A stretch of 64,000 bases of DNA from Paralichthys olivaceus (taxonomy: Eukaryota; Chordata; Actinopteri; Pleuronectiformes; Paralichthyidae), in assembly GCF_024713975.1 (NCBI RefSeq), contig NC_091107.1:20637501-20701500 (forward strand), given 5' to 3'. The stretch's first letter is position 1. Each line of letters opens with the position of its first letter. Shown here piece after piece: positions 10,401 through 22,500 of this stretch. Made by a program: the position numbers and the translations under genes. The notes under the pieces are model-generated. The model did no database searches, was not told where the DNA came from, and saw nothing but the letters and a program-made list of their open reading frames with translations.

Positions 10401-13400
10401 TTGTAATATATATTTTACACCAAAGGTCCCATGAAATGCAAAATGTTCTTTGCTCCATAATAAGTAGTTGTTGACACAGTGACACCCACTGACAGCTTTA
10501 TGCGCCACCTGCCCTCAATCCCAGGTCAACCATATTGAAATACACATCGAGCAGATCAATGCCTCAAAAACAATCTCAAGGGTCATTTCATGGGACCTTT
10601 AACCAGAGGCATGTCTAGCTGTCTCTAAAGTCAACTCAGCTGGCTAGTGCAATGTCTAACTTCAGCTATAAAATCTCCACTATGTTTGAAAGAATAGAAC
10701 AGGTGTGACAGTCTTTAGTGTTTACTGGAGGAGGGTAGGCAGGGACGTGAGGTTGTGCAGCTGTGGCATGCTCTATAGGGAATGTGAAACTATGTGAAGA
10801 ATGGTGCACTTGCATATGCTACTGTGTCGGTTGCATTGAGCGTTGTACATGCATGAGACTGTAACTGAAGTTGGCTGCCCTTGAGGTTGCTCCTCATGCC
10901 CTTACTTTGTGCCTGCAGTGTGACGAGAAAATGCATGAAGACTGTGAAGGCATCACAGGAATACTGCCTATGAACACATTGTCGATTGGCATGGGGAACA
11001 TCTGTGATCTGAGGCAGTGCCCCAGGAGGCAGACAAACCTAACCATCCCATACAGTGGCATGAGAGGAAAAGAAGAAGAAGAATGGGAGAAGGAAGGCTT
11101 GGGGGCTGCATGTTACCTTGGCCACTCAGGGTGGGGTTAGTGTAGTCCCACGTGTCTTGGTCATTTTTGAAGACATTAAGGCGTGCTGGCTGTAAAGTGC
11201 AAAAACATTTTTTAGCTAGTTTCCTCTTGGTACAAAGATCGATAGATATTGCCATACACTCACCTTGGCATATTCAATCTTCAGAGTGCAACACCCAGAA
11301 TAGATGTCTGCCCCATTCAGAGAGGCTTTAGCCCTCTGGGCACTTTGGACCGAATCAAATGTGGCAGCAGCAAGTTAAGGGGAGATCTGATTTTAAGAGA
11401 AATTCTGAATTCAAATACATCATCAATTACGTATGTCAGCTTGTTATAGAATCATAGTGTATCAAAATATAGAGCAACATGGCCAATAAAAAATACAGTA
11501 GTTCTTAAAAAGGATATTCAACCATGGCTTGAACACCATTCTTCCTGAAGATGACAATCCTCTGTACAGGACCACAGTTGTTACAAATGGTGTAGAGCAC
11601 ATCCTGCAGGAGCACACGGATACAATTAAACCATTTTGTCAGTACTCTTTATGCAAACATCACATATATCACATTTAATACACAACCACAACACTAAAAC
11701 ATACTGCATTGGTAATTGTTAACTAAAACCAAGTTACTACATTTTGCAATAAAAACATAATTTAGTAACATCAAGGTGGAAATGAAATTCAGTGTATCTG
11801 TGCAGAGAATATCATGTGGAAAAACACTTTTAAAAACCACACTGAAATACCACAAAAGCCACCAATTCCCCTTTATAGTTGTTTTCATAGTACTGTTTGA
11901 TGACTATATTGGCACTCGTACTACTAGTACTAATTAAATTAATCTAGTCCCTTTCTTATTCATTAAGCTAGTTTTAATCACTGCTCAAATCAAACACTAC
12001 AAACAAAGCTACAAGTACAGTGGCCTGATGAATGATTCGGTCTGAATTCGTAATTATACAGTATTGTATACACATTGGTCATAGAAATGATGACGTGAAG
12101 CTACCGTGGTACACAAGGTTTGTTTTCACAATCACATTACCGTGGTGATAGGATAGATGGGGTTTATGATGGTGAGCAGCAGCACATTGTTGACGCTCCG
12201 CGTGTCGTCTGCGTCTCCTGGCCGGGAGATCTTTTGACTGGTGGAGTAGTTGATGAAGGCAGGGTGGCCTGCTATGTAAACCTGATTCTCTGCGGCATAG
12301 TTAACAGCATTGCAGGAGCCATTCATGTCTTCATACTCCACCAGGGCCTGGCGCTTCTTGGGCATCATAACCACATAACTGTAAATAAATATTTCAAGAT
12401 GGAAATTACAGGATCTATAGACCAGATCAATTAACCATGCTTCATCTATAAAAAGCATCATTCATAGAAATGTTTAAAATCCTGAGCAACTTGATAGAAC
12501 TTATTTTGCCTTAACCCAATTTTTATTTTTATGTATTAAACAGCTCATAGTTTAGGCTTTGAGTTTCACTGACTCTATTTAGACCTGTTATTAATCAATT
12601 CATATATGTACAGCCCAAATCACAGTTTGTCTCATAGGGCTTAGCAAGGTGCAGCAACATCTGTCATTCACCCTCAGCAAGGGTGGGTAAAAACTACCAA
12701 AAAAGACGATAGCAAGCCACATGTGAAGGATCCCTGTGCCTGGATGGTAAGACGTTCAAGTAGAATGATTTCAAAATAAATAAAAGCCATTTCACACCTG
12801 GTATTGTAAAGAACCTCACGTGACTACTGTGATCAGGACCAAATGATGTTGCTTGTACCCAGTCTGAGTTAACTGGTGTGACCACTGTCAATGTGTGTAA
12901 CTGAGCGAGAGAGAGACATGTGTCTCTTTCTGTGAGGGTCTGTTAGTGGTCACTATGAAACTGGAAGGTGTGAGAATAACACCACTGATAGAAGAGAGGG
13001 AGAATGTGAGACACACATGGTCTTGGGTGGCCTGACATTACCTGATGACACCAAACTCCTGCAGGGCCTCCACCAGGTCGGCCTCCATGATACCGTCCAC
13101 CAGGCCCCTGATGTGCACCACCGGGGAGGGCAGCGGTTTGTGAGGGTCCTCGTAGCTCTCCTGAAAATGAAACAAGATGACGCTTGTGGGGTCGTAAAGA
13201 TACTTCCACCGCCTGCAGGGAGGCTTGGAGCAGCGGCTGAAGATGTGGAAACAGTGGGGCAAATCATTTTTTTTAGGAATAACAGGTTGTAGAAGATTAA
13301 CGTTAGCAAACCAACGTCATGGACGAGAAAAACCGACACACTCTTTACGTTATTCTTCATATGAAGACCTTTAACATGGTCTGTGTCCAACAAAGACAGA

Positions 13401-13754
13401 CATATCGTTCAGTAACTATTCAATCACACTATAGGACGAACCCCATGACCACTGTCATGTAGTTCTATTTGACGCTGTCCCTCTTTATGGCCTGACCCCA
13501 CCAGCATCCAGGAGAACGGGTTTAACTTGCTAGTTAGCTTCTTCATTTTAGCCAGCGGCGAAACCAGCATCCTCCCTTTTTCAGGCTTAATTCATGTCTT
13601 AGAAAAGCAAAGCCCCGCACATTTCAACACAGCACGCCACTACAGTCATGGACAAACAGCAGAGCCTCACCGTCGTCATCCCTCCGTCCTCAGTTTTCTG
13701 TCTTTTCGTCGCTCTGCCACCTTCTCCGTAGTATCGGCCCGCAGCGGCAGCCAT
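3994..13754 (-). CDS. hnrnpl: Heterogeneous nuclear ribonucleoprotein L, 13 coding exons, 518 aa
   Basis: Nuclear RNA-binding protein that controls splicing and mRNA stability through CA-rich RNA. Exons in transcript order: 13671-13754, 13042-13160, 12141-12378, 11518-11603, 11264-11360, 11117-11189, 6304-6372, 5964-6217, 5596-5717, 5277-5478, 5133-5190, 4177-4272, 3994-4052. All junction phases agree and the total is 1557 nt, ending in TAA. The protein starts MAAAAGRYYGEGGRATKRQK. RRM1 lies near residues 41-115, RRM2 130-206, RRM3 310-386 and RRM4 426-514, with a Gly/Tyr/Pro-rich linker (exons 7-8) before RRM3. The family signature YVVMMPKKRQALVEYED follows exon 2. The human protein is longer (about 589 aa), mainly in the Gly-rich N-terminus. 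Intron 4 (11361-11517) is U12-type; the rest look GT-AG. The paralogue hnrnpll is the main alternative, but the match to HNRNPL is closer. Confidence 0.95.
4399..4422. repeat. (AT)n microsatellite
   Basis: About twelve uninterrupted AT units inside hnrnpl intron 11, followed by a TACTGTATATTTACTGTATA direct repeat. Confidence 0.85.
4772..4982 (+). repeat. Diverged teleost short interspersed repeat
   Basis: Same block order as the repeat at 3454-3688: a TTTATAGTCTT head, CAAAGTGCTTTACAC, a TCACACA-rich middle, then GGATTCAGTGTCT and CAAGGACA. More decayed. It lies in hnrnpl intron 11. Confidence 0.55.
8712..8787 (-). other. hnrnpl: Candidate frame-shifting cassette ('poison') exon in hnrnpl intron 6
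   Basis: On the transcribed strand a pyrimidine-rich segment ending GTGATGCAG is followed by 76 nt and then the strong donor CACG/GTAAGC. Read in phase from exon 6 the segment stays open, but 76 nt is not a multiple of three. Inclusion would therefore shift exon 7 out of frame and cause premature termination. HNRNPL autoregulation by a poison exon in intron 6 is established in mammals; that this 76-nt segment is the fish counterpart is inference from splice sites and position. Confidence 0.4.
9010..9850 (-). promoter_or_regulatory. hnrnpl: CA-rich intronic tract, possible hnRNP L binding cluster
   Basis: On the transcribed (minus) strand this part of intron 6 is densely spaced with ACA, CACA and CACC words, such as AACACAACATGACAACACAA near 9165-9185. 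It is less AT-rich than the rest of the intron. hnRNP L binds such CA clusters and in mammals uses one in its own intron 6 to promote poison-exon inclusion. A good acceptor (TTCTCTTTCTCAG, AG at 9223-9224) also lies here but has no clear matching donor. Confidence 0.4.
10422..10600. mobile_element. MITE with perfect 17-bp terminal inverted repeats
   Basis: The left end AAAGGTCCCATGAAATG (10422-10438) is the exact reverse complement of the right end CATTTCATGGGACCTTT (10584-10600). The 179-bp body has no coding potential. This is a non-autonomous DNA transposon of a kind common in fish, inserted in hnrnpl intron 6. Confidence 0.85.
11361..11517 (-). other. hnrnpl: AT-AC U12-type (minor spliceosome) intron of hnrnpl
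   Basis: The intron begins ATATCCTTTTT, the canonical U12 AT-AC donor. It ends with the branch-site motif CCCCTTAACT, then TTGCTGCTGCCAC, so the acceptor dinucleotide is AC at 11361-11362, about 13 nt from the branch A. Splicing gives GTT GA|A TTT GAT, restoring the expected Val-Glu-Phe-Asp of RRM2. No GT-AG alternative gives that frame. Length 157 nt. Confidence 0.92.
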
Positions 13755-13900
13755 GTTGTCCTGTCTGCTGGAGCGCTGCCGCTTTCAAGGTGTGTGGGAA
13801 AAATGGGCTTCTGTTGCACACCTTTGTCGAGACACCCGTTTTCCACAAACTCCAATTTCGTTCTACAAATTGTCCAAATATTGATATATTAATATATTTT
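13671..13900 (-). promoter_or_regulatory. hnrnpl: hnrnpl first exon and proximal promoter
   Basis: Exon 1 (13671-13754) and the DNA just upstream are relatively GC-rich, with scattered CpGs and no evident TATA box, compatible with a broad housekeeping promoter. The transcription start is not determinable here. Confidence 0.4.
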
Positions 13901-15228
13901 CCTCGCGTTAACACGTCTCATTCAGTGGTGATCAGACATTGTGATCACAACATGGCTTTTAAATTAACAACACTTAACATTGCCACTTATCTTTGATAGT
14001 TTTCTACTATTACTTGTGTTTCTTTTATCAGGTTCTCTTAATTCATTCTAAATGATCGATTTTAGATTTTGCATTGTTTTATTTGATGTCTTGGGTTTTA
14101 GACATTAGACCATATGATTTGCTGAATTTGATTTTAAATGTCATTGTACTAATGTAGTAGTAGTTGTACTATTTAGACCAAGAACAACCATTGCTATATT
14201 TCCAATGGGTGGCCCTCACCTTGATCATTCATATCACATGTCTCAGATCTGCCAGTGTAGATCTGAGAACTTTGGACACATTTGTTATGGATAGAAACCT
14301 AACCAGCCCCCGGTTTCACTGGACTCAGTAATGGACTGTGTTTAAAGATGGACAGCTTTCAAAAGTCTAGATAATCATCTCAGTCGACTGCTAGGGGCTA
14401 ACTGCAGTACTGGTCATGTTAGTTGATAAGACATGGACCACACTAAACAGTCAAAGTAGATGTTAAATACATTTTTCTCAAATATGGGCTCTGTCATTTT
14501 ATGTAGTTTTTATAACACTGATGTATGTCAGAGTGTTTCTGATATATTTGGTTTTAATTAGTTATTTGATGCAACATCATGATTGGCAATCGCGTATGAT
14601 TGGTCTAGTGCATGTATTACATCTATAAATGTCATTCTTATTATTTTCATGATAACAACCTGACAGAGTTTAAACAGAAGTTACAACAATTCCTGGTCTC
14701 TCTCCTCTTTCTCCCTTTCTCTCTCTTTGCTATACAACTAAAATTGAATTGAATAATAGGCTTGACCTTTGACGTAAAATATGCAAGTTGGCAGCACCAG
14801 AGTCCAGTGTCATCCATCTTGATGTACATGGACTCAATGCTTTTCCACTCAATGTTTTTACACAGCCTGGTATGTTGATTACCAGTATGCTGAAAAATAT
14901 GTTTTCCCCATGATGTATAACTTACTTTGTAAATGAGAAATTGATCAGAAACTCAACTTGAAAATTTACCCAAAAAATAAAGCTTGTCCCTGTATTTGCA
15001 CCAAGGCATTTATTACTTGAATTGTATTTCAGATTTCTATTTTGTGTTCATGCCCTTTAAAAAACATTTTAACATCATACAATCTTCCTAAATATCCAAT
15101 TATTGCCCTTTTAGGAACCCTGAAGCCATGTGCATTTTACATGTGCAAACCTGGAAGATGTCTTCAGGGTTTAAAAGCCTAAGTTTGCATATTCATATCA
15201 GTGTTCCCTACATTTCACATTCCCTCAG
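13901..15228. other. Intergenic stretch, nothing recognisable
   Basis: AT-rich DNA between the hnrnpl promoter and the slc8a2 3' end. Short frames here have no family resemblance. No RNA gene or named repeat was seen. Confidence 0.4.
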
Positions 15229-15312
15229 AAAAGCCATGTCCTCTTCTGCATTAATGAGGAAGTAATGCAGTTCTTGACCACTGTGGATGATGAATCCGAT
15301 CCAGACACTCAG
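15229..15312 (+). other. Exon-like segment of unknown origin
   Basis: An 84-bp plus-strand segment lies between the acceptor-like ACATTCCCTCAG and the donor-like CAG/GTAAAA. It is open in one frame throughout (28 codons, acidic end TTVDDESDPDTQ). I do not recognise the peptide. It could be a relic exon, part of a decayed transposase gene, or chance. Confidence 0.2.
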
Positions 15313-16154
15313 GTAAAATTTCAATATAATTGACAACTTACAATAAATGACAATAATATACTTTTGTTCATCAGGTCAAATACAATAAATTATAAAGACA
15401 TTAAAATACAGCATTGATAAATAAACATGTAAGACTTATCAGGGTGTATGAATCACTTTCAAACAGTCACACTAAATGGCAGATACTAAGTAATTTTTTT
15501 TCATTCTACAGCTTATTAGAAATTCATTGTCTGTGTAACTCATCGTCAATTTTACATTTCAATATGACGTCCATGTAATGCATTACTCATCATTATCATT
15601 ATCAATATTTATTGTGAGATTACCGTTAGTGGGTGCAGTACATTCCACTAAACATGTCATATCTTGAAGAAATACAATTTAGCAGTGAAATATTTCACAG
15701 GGTGTTATCTCCCAAACAGTGCTCAGTTTTTATACCATGGCCACAGAAGCTGTTTGTTTCTGAATGGCTGGCAGGGTTTAATCAAGAATCTACACCAGGA
15801 CAACTCACAGTTTTCATCAGTCTAGCTATTGATTTAAATCTGTTCACAAAAACTGGAGGTAACCAAAGCAACAGGACTTTTGCACAGAGTTATGTTTTGC
15901 ATTAACTGTAACTGACTTGTAGTGAGTGAATAATGCTCAGGTCCAAGTTTACTGGCATTAAATAAACCTCATAAATGTATGACGGTGAGGAGTGGCCATG
16001 GCATAAACGTATTGCTACGCTCAGAGGTGTAATGATATAAAATAACAGCAGGCTCCACTGCTGTAACACAAAGAGGAGTAATGTTCAACCCTGATTTTCA
16101 TAGCAGCTTGTTTTGTATCATCACGTAATCATGCAACCTGACATTCCTCTTCTT

Positions 16155-16176
16155 ATTTATTTATTTATTGGGTTGG
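16155..16176 (-). terminator. slc8a2: Probable slc8a2 polyadenylation signals
   Basis: TTATTTATTTATTTATT on the plus strand gives overlapping AATAAA hexamers on the transcribed strand, about 390-410 nt beyond the slc8a2 stop. Another AATAAA lies near 15608-15613, so a longer 3' UTR is possible. Confidence 0.45.
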
Positions 16177-16564
16177 ATCATGTAATCTACGGATCCAGCC
16201 TCTACAAGGAACAAGACCAAATTTGAAGCCCAGGTTATAGCCATTATGAAGCAAAATCCAGTGACTTCACGGAGGTGCAGTCCATTTGATCTCCTTCATC
16301 AAAAATGGTCACTGCAGGTTATTTAATCCGCTTAGGGGAAAATAACCGGTCTGTATTTTACTGACTGGAACTATCCTGAAGTGGATGTAACACACAAATT
16401 TGCATGTGCAGGTCTGTAGAATTAATGATTTTCTTCTTGAACCATGGCAGCAGTTGTCAAGTGGTGACAGGTCTTGTCAGCGGTAGTTACTGTAACAGCA
16501 CTGACCAGGTCAATGTCTTGGTGATGTGTGTGTTCGCAGTCATTACTCGCCACACCGCGCTCTC

Positions 16565-19500
16565 TCAGAAGCCTTGTATATGGCAATAGGCCTCCAAGCT
16601 GGAGAAGAGAATGTAGAGGAACCAGAGTCCAAACAAAAGCAGTGTGGTGAGGACTCTGGGGATCCGCGGGCCTCCCAGTTCGCCGCCAATGGACGGCCTC
16701 CGGCGTATCATCAACACTCCCATAGTGAAGAAGGCAAAAATGGTGAAGAGTGTGACGGAGAAGGCCAGCGAGCCAGGGTCCACACGGAAGACCTTACCTT
16801 TGACTTCCCAATACACAGCAGCCACAGACCAGGCCACCCCAATACCCAAAAACACATTAACTGCATTGCTTCCAGTCACATTCCCCACTGATGCATCTGC
16901 ATACTGGTCCTGAGTGGCAGCCACTTTACTGGCAAACGTATCTGAAAAAGAAAATAGTCAAGTTGCAGAGTGTACTATCCTTCATACTTGGGGACAATCA
17001 GCATATGGAGCTAAACAGTGACTGCCCACTTTTAAATCAGCTCTGGCTCCAGAGGTAAATTCCCCTTTCATAGATAGGATACAATATTATGTCTGATAAT
17101 TAAAATCTCTATTTTTAGAAAATGAATAGGATTTTTACTTCCTCAACCACACCGTTGAGCTTTATTGCATTTGCTTCAATCAATACAAACTGAGGTACAT
17201 TTCTCTCACCAGGAAGTGAAGTCCCCAGTGCCACAAAGACCACTGCAGTGACAGCGTCCCGCAGGCCCACGGTGCAGCCAAAGTGGGAGGCCAGGTCTCC
17301 GATAAAGGCGGTTAAGAAACCGATGACAGAGATTGATACTAAGAAGCACGCCCAGCCATTCCAGATATCGGTGGGCGGGATACAAGCAAACAAAACCTTC
17401 CAAAATAAGCACAATATGTGCACGAAGTAGTCGAAGCAGTTCGGCATCCGCTGCTCTTGTCCCTCATCTTCATCACCTGATTTAAGAGGACACAGTGAAG
17501 AAAAATCAAACTAAGCAACCAAATGCATCAGCCACAAATTATACAATCACATTTTGAGTCCATCAGCTAATATTGTTATAATCAAGCTGTAAACAGAGTA
17601 TTGCATGCACATTAGTCTTCCTTTGTGGTTCCATCCTGTCTCGGCAACTCACCCGCCTCTGGTATTTGTGTGAACACTGCCTCTCTGCCAGAAAGTTGTC
17701 TTACCTCATGGTTTTTACACTTAACTCACTCAGCTGGTTCTGAGCCTGTTAAGTCTTGTATTTTGTATGTCTGCCTACCTGATTCATAACCTAACCCAGG
17801 ATCTTTTCTCTGCGTTTGTTGTCTTACTGTTAGGATTTTGCAAGAACCACTTAATGTATCAATACACAACTTAGTGGAGGGATGTGGTATGCGTTCGGTA
17901 CAGACAACATTCAATTTTGGTATGGATCCAGATCAGGAGTCCAGGAACTTTCACATTCTCTAAAACTTTGAGAAGTAGAGTATTTTCTACATTTCTTTGA
18001 TTTCTCAGAGAATATTTCTTATGAAAAAAATATGTACTGATATTTATGTGTGTGCATAATTTGGTGCAGTGAATTTAAATGTGGTTTCATAAGGAGACAG
18101 TTGGGCCTTGGTGTAGGTGTGCACCAGGTAGTTCAATTGTGTTATCAGTTGACTCACACTATTTACTACTGCATTTTCTTATTGTTCATTCAATCTTCTA
18201 TCACCTACTCCCTGCCTCTTTCCATACACAGTCAGACTGTGGATGCAAATCCTTAATCAAATGAATAAAAGTTAATTTAACCATTCTGGAACAGACTCAT
18301 CTCACATTTTAAATTGAAGCTTATAATTTCTGGTCCAGTAACATGAGAACATTTAAATGGACCTCTTTTCCACAAATATTACCTGGTTGAAAAAACATAT
18401 ATGTACAATATATTTGCAGCTGCACTCCAAATTATCTCTGATAGGGAAGCACTATATATACATAGTATATCAACACTGTGTGAATGTGACAGATGTTGAG
18501 CTTTTACACTACATTACACTACAATCCTGTTTATTTACAGGTTTCACACACACAAAAAAAACAGATGCATTTACAGCCACTGACCTGCACTGACTGTGAC
18601 TGCTTCAATGAACTGCTCTCTCCATGAATGAGTGCCAATCACTACTGCCAGGTTAGTGTCCTTCAGGAGTTTGTCCACAGTGTTCTGTTATTGCACATTG
18701 AAAAGGTCAGTGAGAAGACAGCTCATATATTTGCACATAGATTATATGGTCCACATGTCTCTCTTCAGCCTCTGAAGGAATTTGTTCTTCAGACTCTCAA
18801 ATTGACAAGGCCCAGCGTAATATTCAGTACAAATATGACAGTGTTGGATATGGCACATATAGTGTATCCACAAAACCACTAGCTTCCCTGTTCTGCTGCA
18901 AAATTAAATACAGAATAAATCGATAAATCTAATATCGCTCACACAGCGCATACTGACACCCACATGTTGCCTCAATTCATCTCAAATCAAAATGCATGAA
19001 GCACAAAAAATGGAGGAATGGCAGAAGTAGTATTTTTGCAATCACAAGAGTATGATGTGAGATGAAGCAGGGAATGGAATGAGAAAAGTCTAATCAGTCT
19101 CAACAACACACAGCATGCTGGCAGTAACTGTACCTGGTCAAGTACTCCATTGGGAGTCTGATGTGTGAGAGGGCACCAGGTGGTTAAAAACACATATACA
19201 TCAAGTTTCCCACACTGCAGATCCCTGTGGTACTTTTCATTATCACTCAATTAAATAATTTACATGTCAAACCATCTGTCACTAAACGATTTTTATAAAC
19301 CAATATAGATAATAAAGAGCTCATATTTTACTAACTTATTTTTTCCTTGTCATATATTTGCAGAAAGTACAAAGCCTGGTTGGTCGTCTGTCAGACACTC
19401 ACACACCTTGAACTCACAGGACTCCTCTATGATCACCTCCAGCCTGCTGTGCTCTCCTAGAATGGGTTTACCCATCTCAGAGATCCTCCTGGCCTCCTCC

Positions 19501-22500
19501 TCCTCAGGGCTGGGGTTTCCTGTCAGGAGAGCACAGATGTTAAATGATCATGTCTGTAATATTACAAAACACATACATTCTAAACCTCAGGCAATACACA
19601 CCCAAACCTACACAATAAAGATAAAAAACACTACATTTCAGAGGTACTTAGTGCAGCATCCATTTACTCCCTGATGAAAACAAGTTATCGGGGTGACCAG
19701 GATGACCAGGTATTTTTACCCTGAGTTATCCCCGGCATTTTTAGATATGAACTCCAGAAATTTTGGATGGTCTTTTAGTTTTTAAGAATGCAGCAGGAGA
19801 TCGTCACGGTCACAACAATAGGAAAATGTCCATAATGTTCAAGTGAGGGGCGGCACAACATGCAGGAGACAGGACATAATGTGAAAATCCGCTGTAGGAC
19901 TCCTGTGTTTTTAGTTGCATATCAACACCGGCATCCGCCCTTATTGTCAAAATGAATTTTAATGCACCGGCCGTGTTGGACGTTTTACCAGGGGGCTGGC
20001 AGGAAAAGTTCCAGAAAAAGTCTGGAGCATATGATGCAGACATTTCTGTTCTCACATTTAGCCCCACCAGAAAATTGTCCTACCAATTTTCAGCAAAATT
20101 TCAGTGCGTCTCTGAAAGCAACTGTAGATCAAAATCCAATCATGGTATTAAGCCTGACCACACTTATCTGTATCTCAAAGAATATGTTTTGGGTTGTACG
20201 CAGCCTATGACTAAGCACTGTCTGCAAATGTCTATCAGGAAAAATCCTATACTTCAGGTATCCCAGGAGACCCAGACACCAAGGGGATCATTTAAAGGTG
20301 TAGTTTTATCGTTTTTTACTTTTTCTTCTTTTTCTTTTTGTCCCTACATATAAAGCGTCCTTGGGTCTCTTGAAAGGCAATATATCAATTCAAGTTATTA
20401 TTATTATTAAATACATGATCTCTTAAAGTAACTACTGAACCCACTCCAGCTACCTAACAGGCCTAGTCCTTGCTTTAGGCCCATCTCAGAATTGCCCCTG
20501 TTCCTGTCACTGGTAGTGAAACATCATCGTCTGGAGAGGTGGCATCCACCCTGTGTCCCTGTCTCCCTCGTGTTTACTAGGACGTGTGCTTAGGAACAAT
20601 TAAGTCAGAATGTGTCACAGCACCACAACCAGTGATGACATTAGCCTCCCCCGCTGTCCACGTTAGGCCCTGCAGGAGCTTTGCCCCCAGAGTTGATAGC
20701 TGGCCCCGTCCATATAGATTTAACAATGTCCTCGTGAATGTTTATCCAAGCAGCGACATTCAAGATGTCACACTCCACCCCCTCTCAGTACAAGCAGTCC
20801 TCATGCAGTAACAGGCCTCACTGTCAGTGAGCACAACTAACAATGAGACCTTCGGTGTCTTCCACAAAGTAAAATCAAGAATATGCTGATCTTGATTACA
20901 GCACTAAATATTAATAAGTAAGCTTTCAGAGATGCTTATAAAAAGAAAACTAAGTCAGAAAAGACTGAAAACTTATTTATGGATATTTGAAAATGCTGCA
21001 CACTTCACCTTTAACAGGCAAACCTTACCTTGATTTAGCAGCAGTGCTGCATGTGAGGGAATAAAGACAACAATTCAATACCTCTCTCGAACACATCAGA
21101 GTGGCTTCAAAGAATTTAAAACTGCACAAGGAAGAAGACACTCTCTTTTGTCTTTGGCATGCACGGCACACCCACACTGTTATCTTCCATTTCCACTTTT
21201 ACCTCATTAAATAAATAACTGATGTAATTGACTCTGTTGACCTCCACTAACATTAACATACCCAGTTCCTGCACCATCCTGTTGTCACATGGAGGTTATA
21301 GGGAGCAGGGAACTAAAGGATACTAAATTCATAATTGGCTGCAGTGGCTACAGCGCTACAGTGAAACAGAGACTGCAGTGAATGACAGCGTGTAATCTTC
21401 GGTTACTGGCTCTGACGCAGGTGCCAGGCACACAGCCGCCCGCGTTGCTCTTGTTATTGTTTTGATACCTGATCTTGGGTATTGCTGCTTGCTTGCAGCC
21501 TTTTTAAGTGAATGTAAGTGAGAAAGTAAAATATATTTCTTTGATTATTGTTGATAACCACATTATTGATGATAATCAAGTCATTCAGACATCAATGATA
21601 AAATGTTAGAGCTCACCAGAGATTCCTCGCTTCAGCCATTTTGGATCCTCAAGCACAACAAAGAAGTTTTCCTGCTTTTCATATTCTTCCACATTTATGA
21701 TGCGCACTTGTAACGTCTGACTGGAGATATGCAAAGCACACACACACACACACACAAACACACACATTTTTAATTTCAGTAAAAAAAACAATGAGATACT
21801 ATTAAATTTGATGAACAATGAGGGACATAAAAACAAAACCATTGCCTCAACCAATCTAAATCACACCGGAAATTGAAGTGACCTAAATAATTAATGATAA
21901 TGGCTTTCTCAATAATTCAGGTAAAAACATTGTGTACACTTGCTCAGTTTTCCAAGGAAATAGATAAACTGAATGAAGTGCAAAACAGCCTGTACACCCT
22001 GGTTCATCCCTGTCTGAAAGCCATGGAAAGGCTGAAAAATAGCAATAAAATAATGAGGCTAACTACGTGTACACTTGCCCATTAACTGTAATCCACAAAT
22101 TGTTATTGTTGTGACTGTGTAGCATCATTGATGGGCACTGTTACATAACAGAGTCTTTCACTAAGTGTACAATTAGTGCATGTGCAAACAAAGCTTATAT
22201 AACCTGAAAATTTAATGGGAAAACAATCCGTCACCTTACATGGGGTGACTGGAGGTTCCCACACCTGATCAGGGATGGTATTATCTTTGGGTGTCAAGTC
22301 GTCGGGTAATTCTGTCTAAAAGGACCTCCTCCACCTGGAGTGGGTGACTGACAACCTATAGTAATCTCTCAATGAGGTTCAGGTGCCTGTTTACTAAAAG
22401 CACTAATAAGCCAAAGTATCTAAAAGCACTGAGGATGCTGTGTGTGTTTCAGAATGAGTGGTTTTGGAATAACTGCCAGCAGTTTTTTGATTATGTGTTT

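Larger units (their letters stand above)
6373..11116 (-). other. hnrnpl: hnrnpl intron 6 (4.7 kb), likely regulatory
   Basis: This is by far the largest hnrnpl intron and splits the coding sequence in phase 1 between RRM2 and the RRM2-RRM3 linker. It contains the candidate cassette exon 8712-8787, a stretch CA-rich on the transcribed strand (about 9010-9850), and a 179-bp MITE (10422-10600). In mammals the equivalent intron carries hnRNP L's autoregulatory poison exon. The rest is AT-rich with no feature I can name. Confidence 0.55.

Noticed and set aside
16526..16913. Plus-strand frames of 89-121 codons
   Set aside because: Antisense to the last slc8a2 exon.
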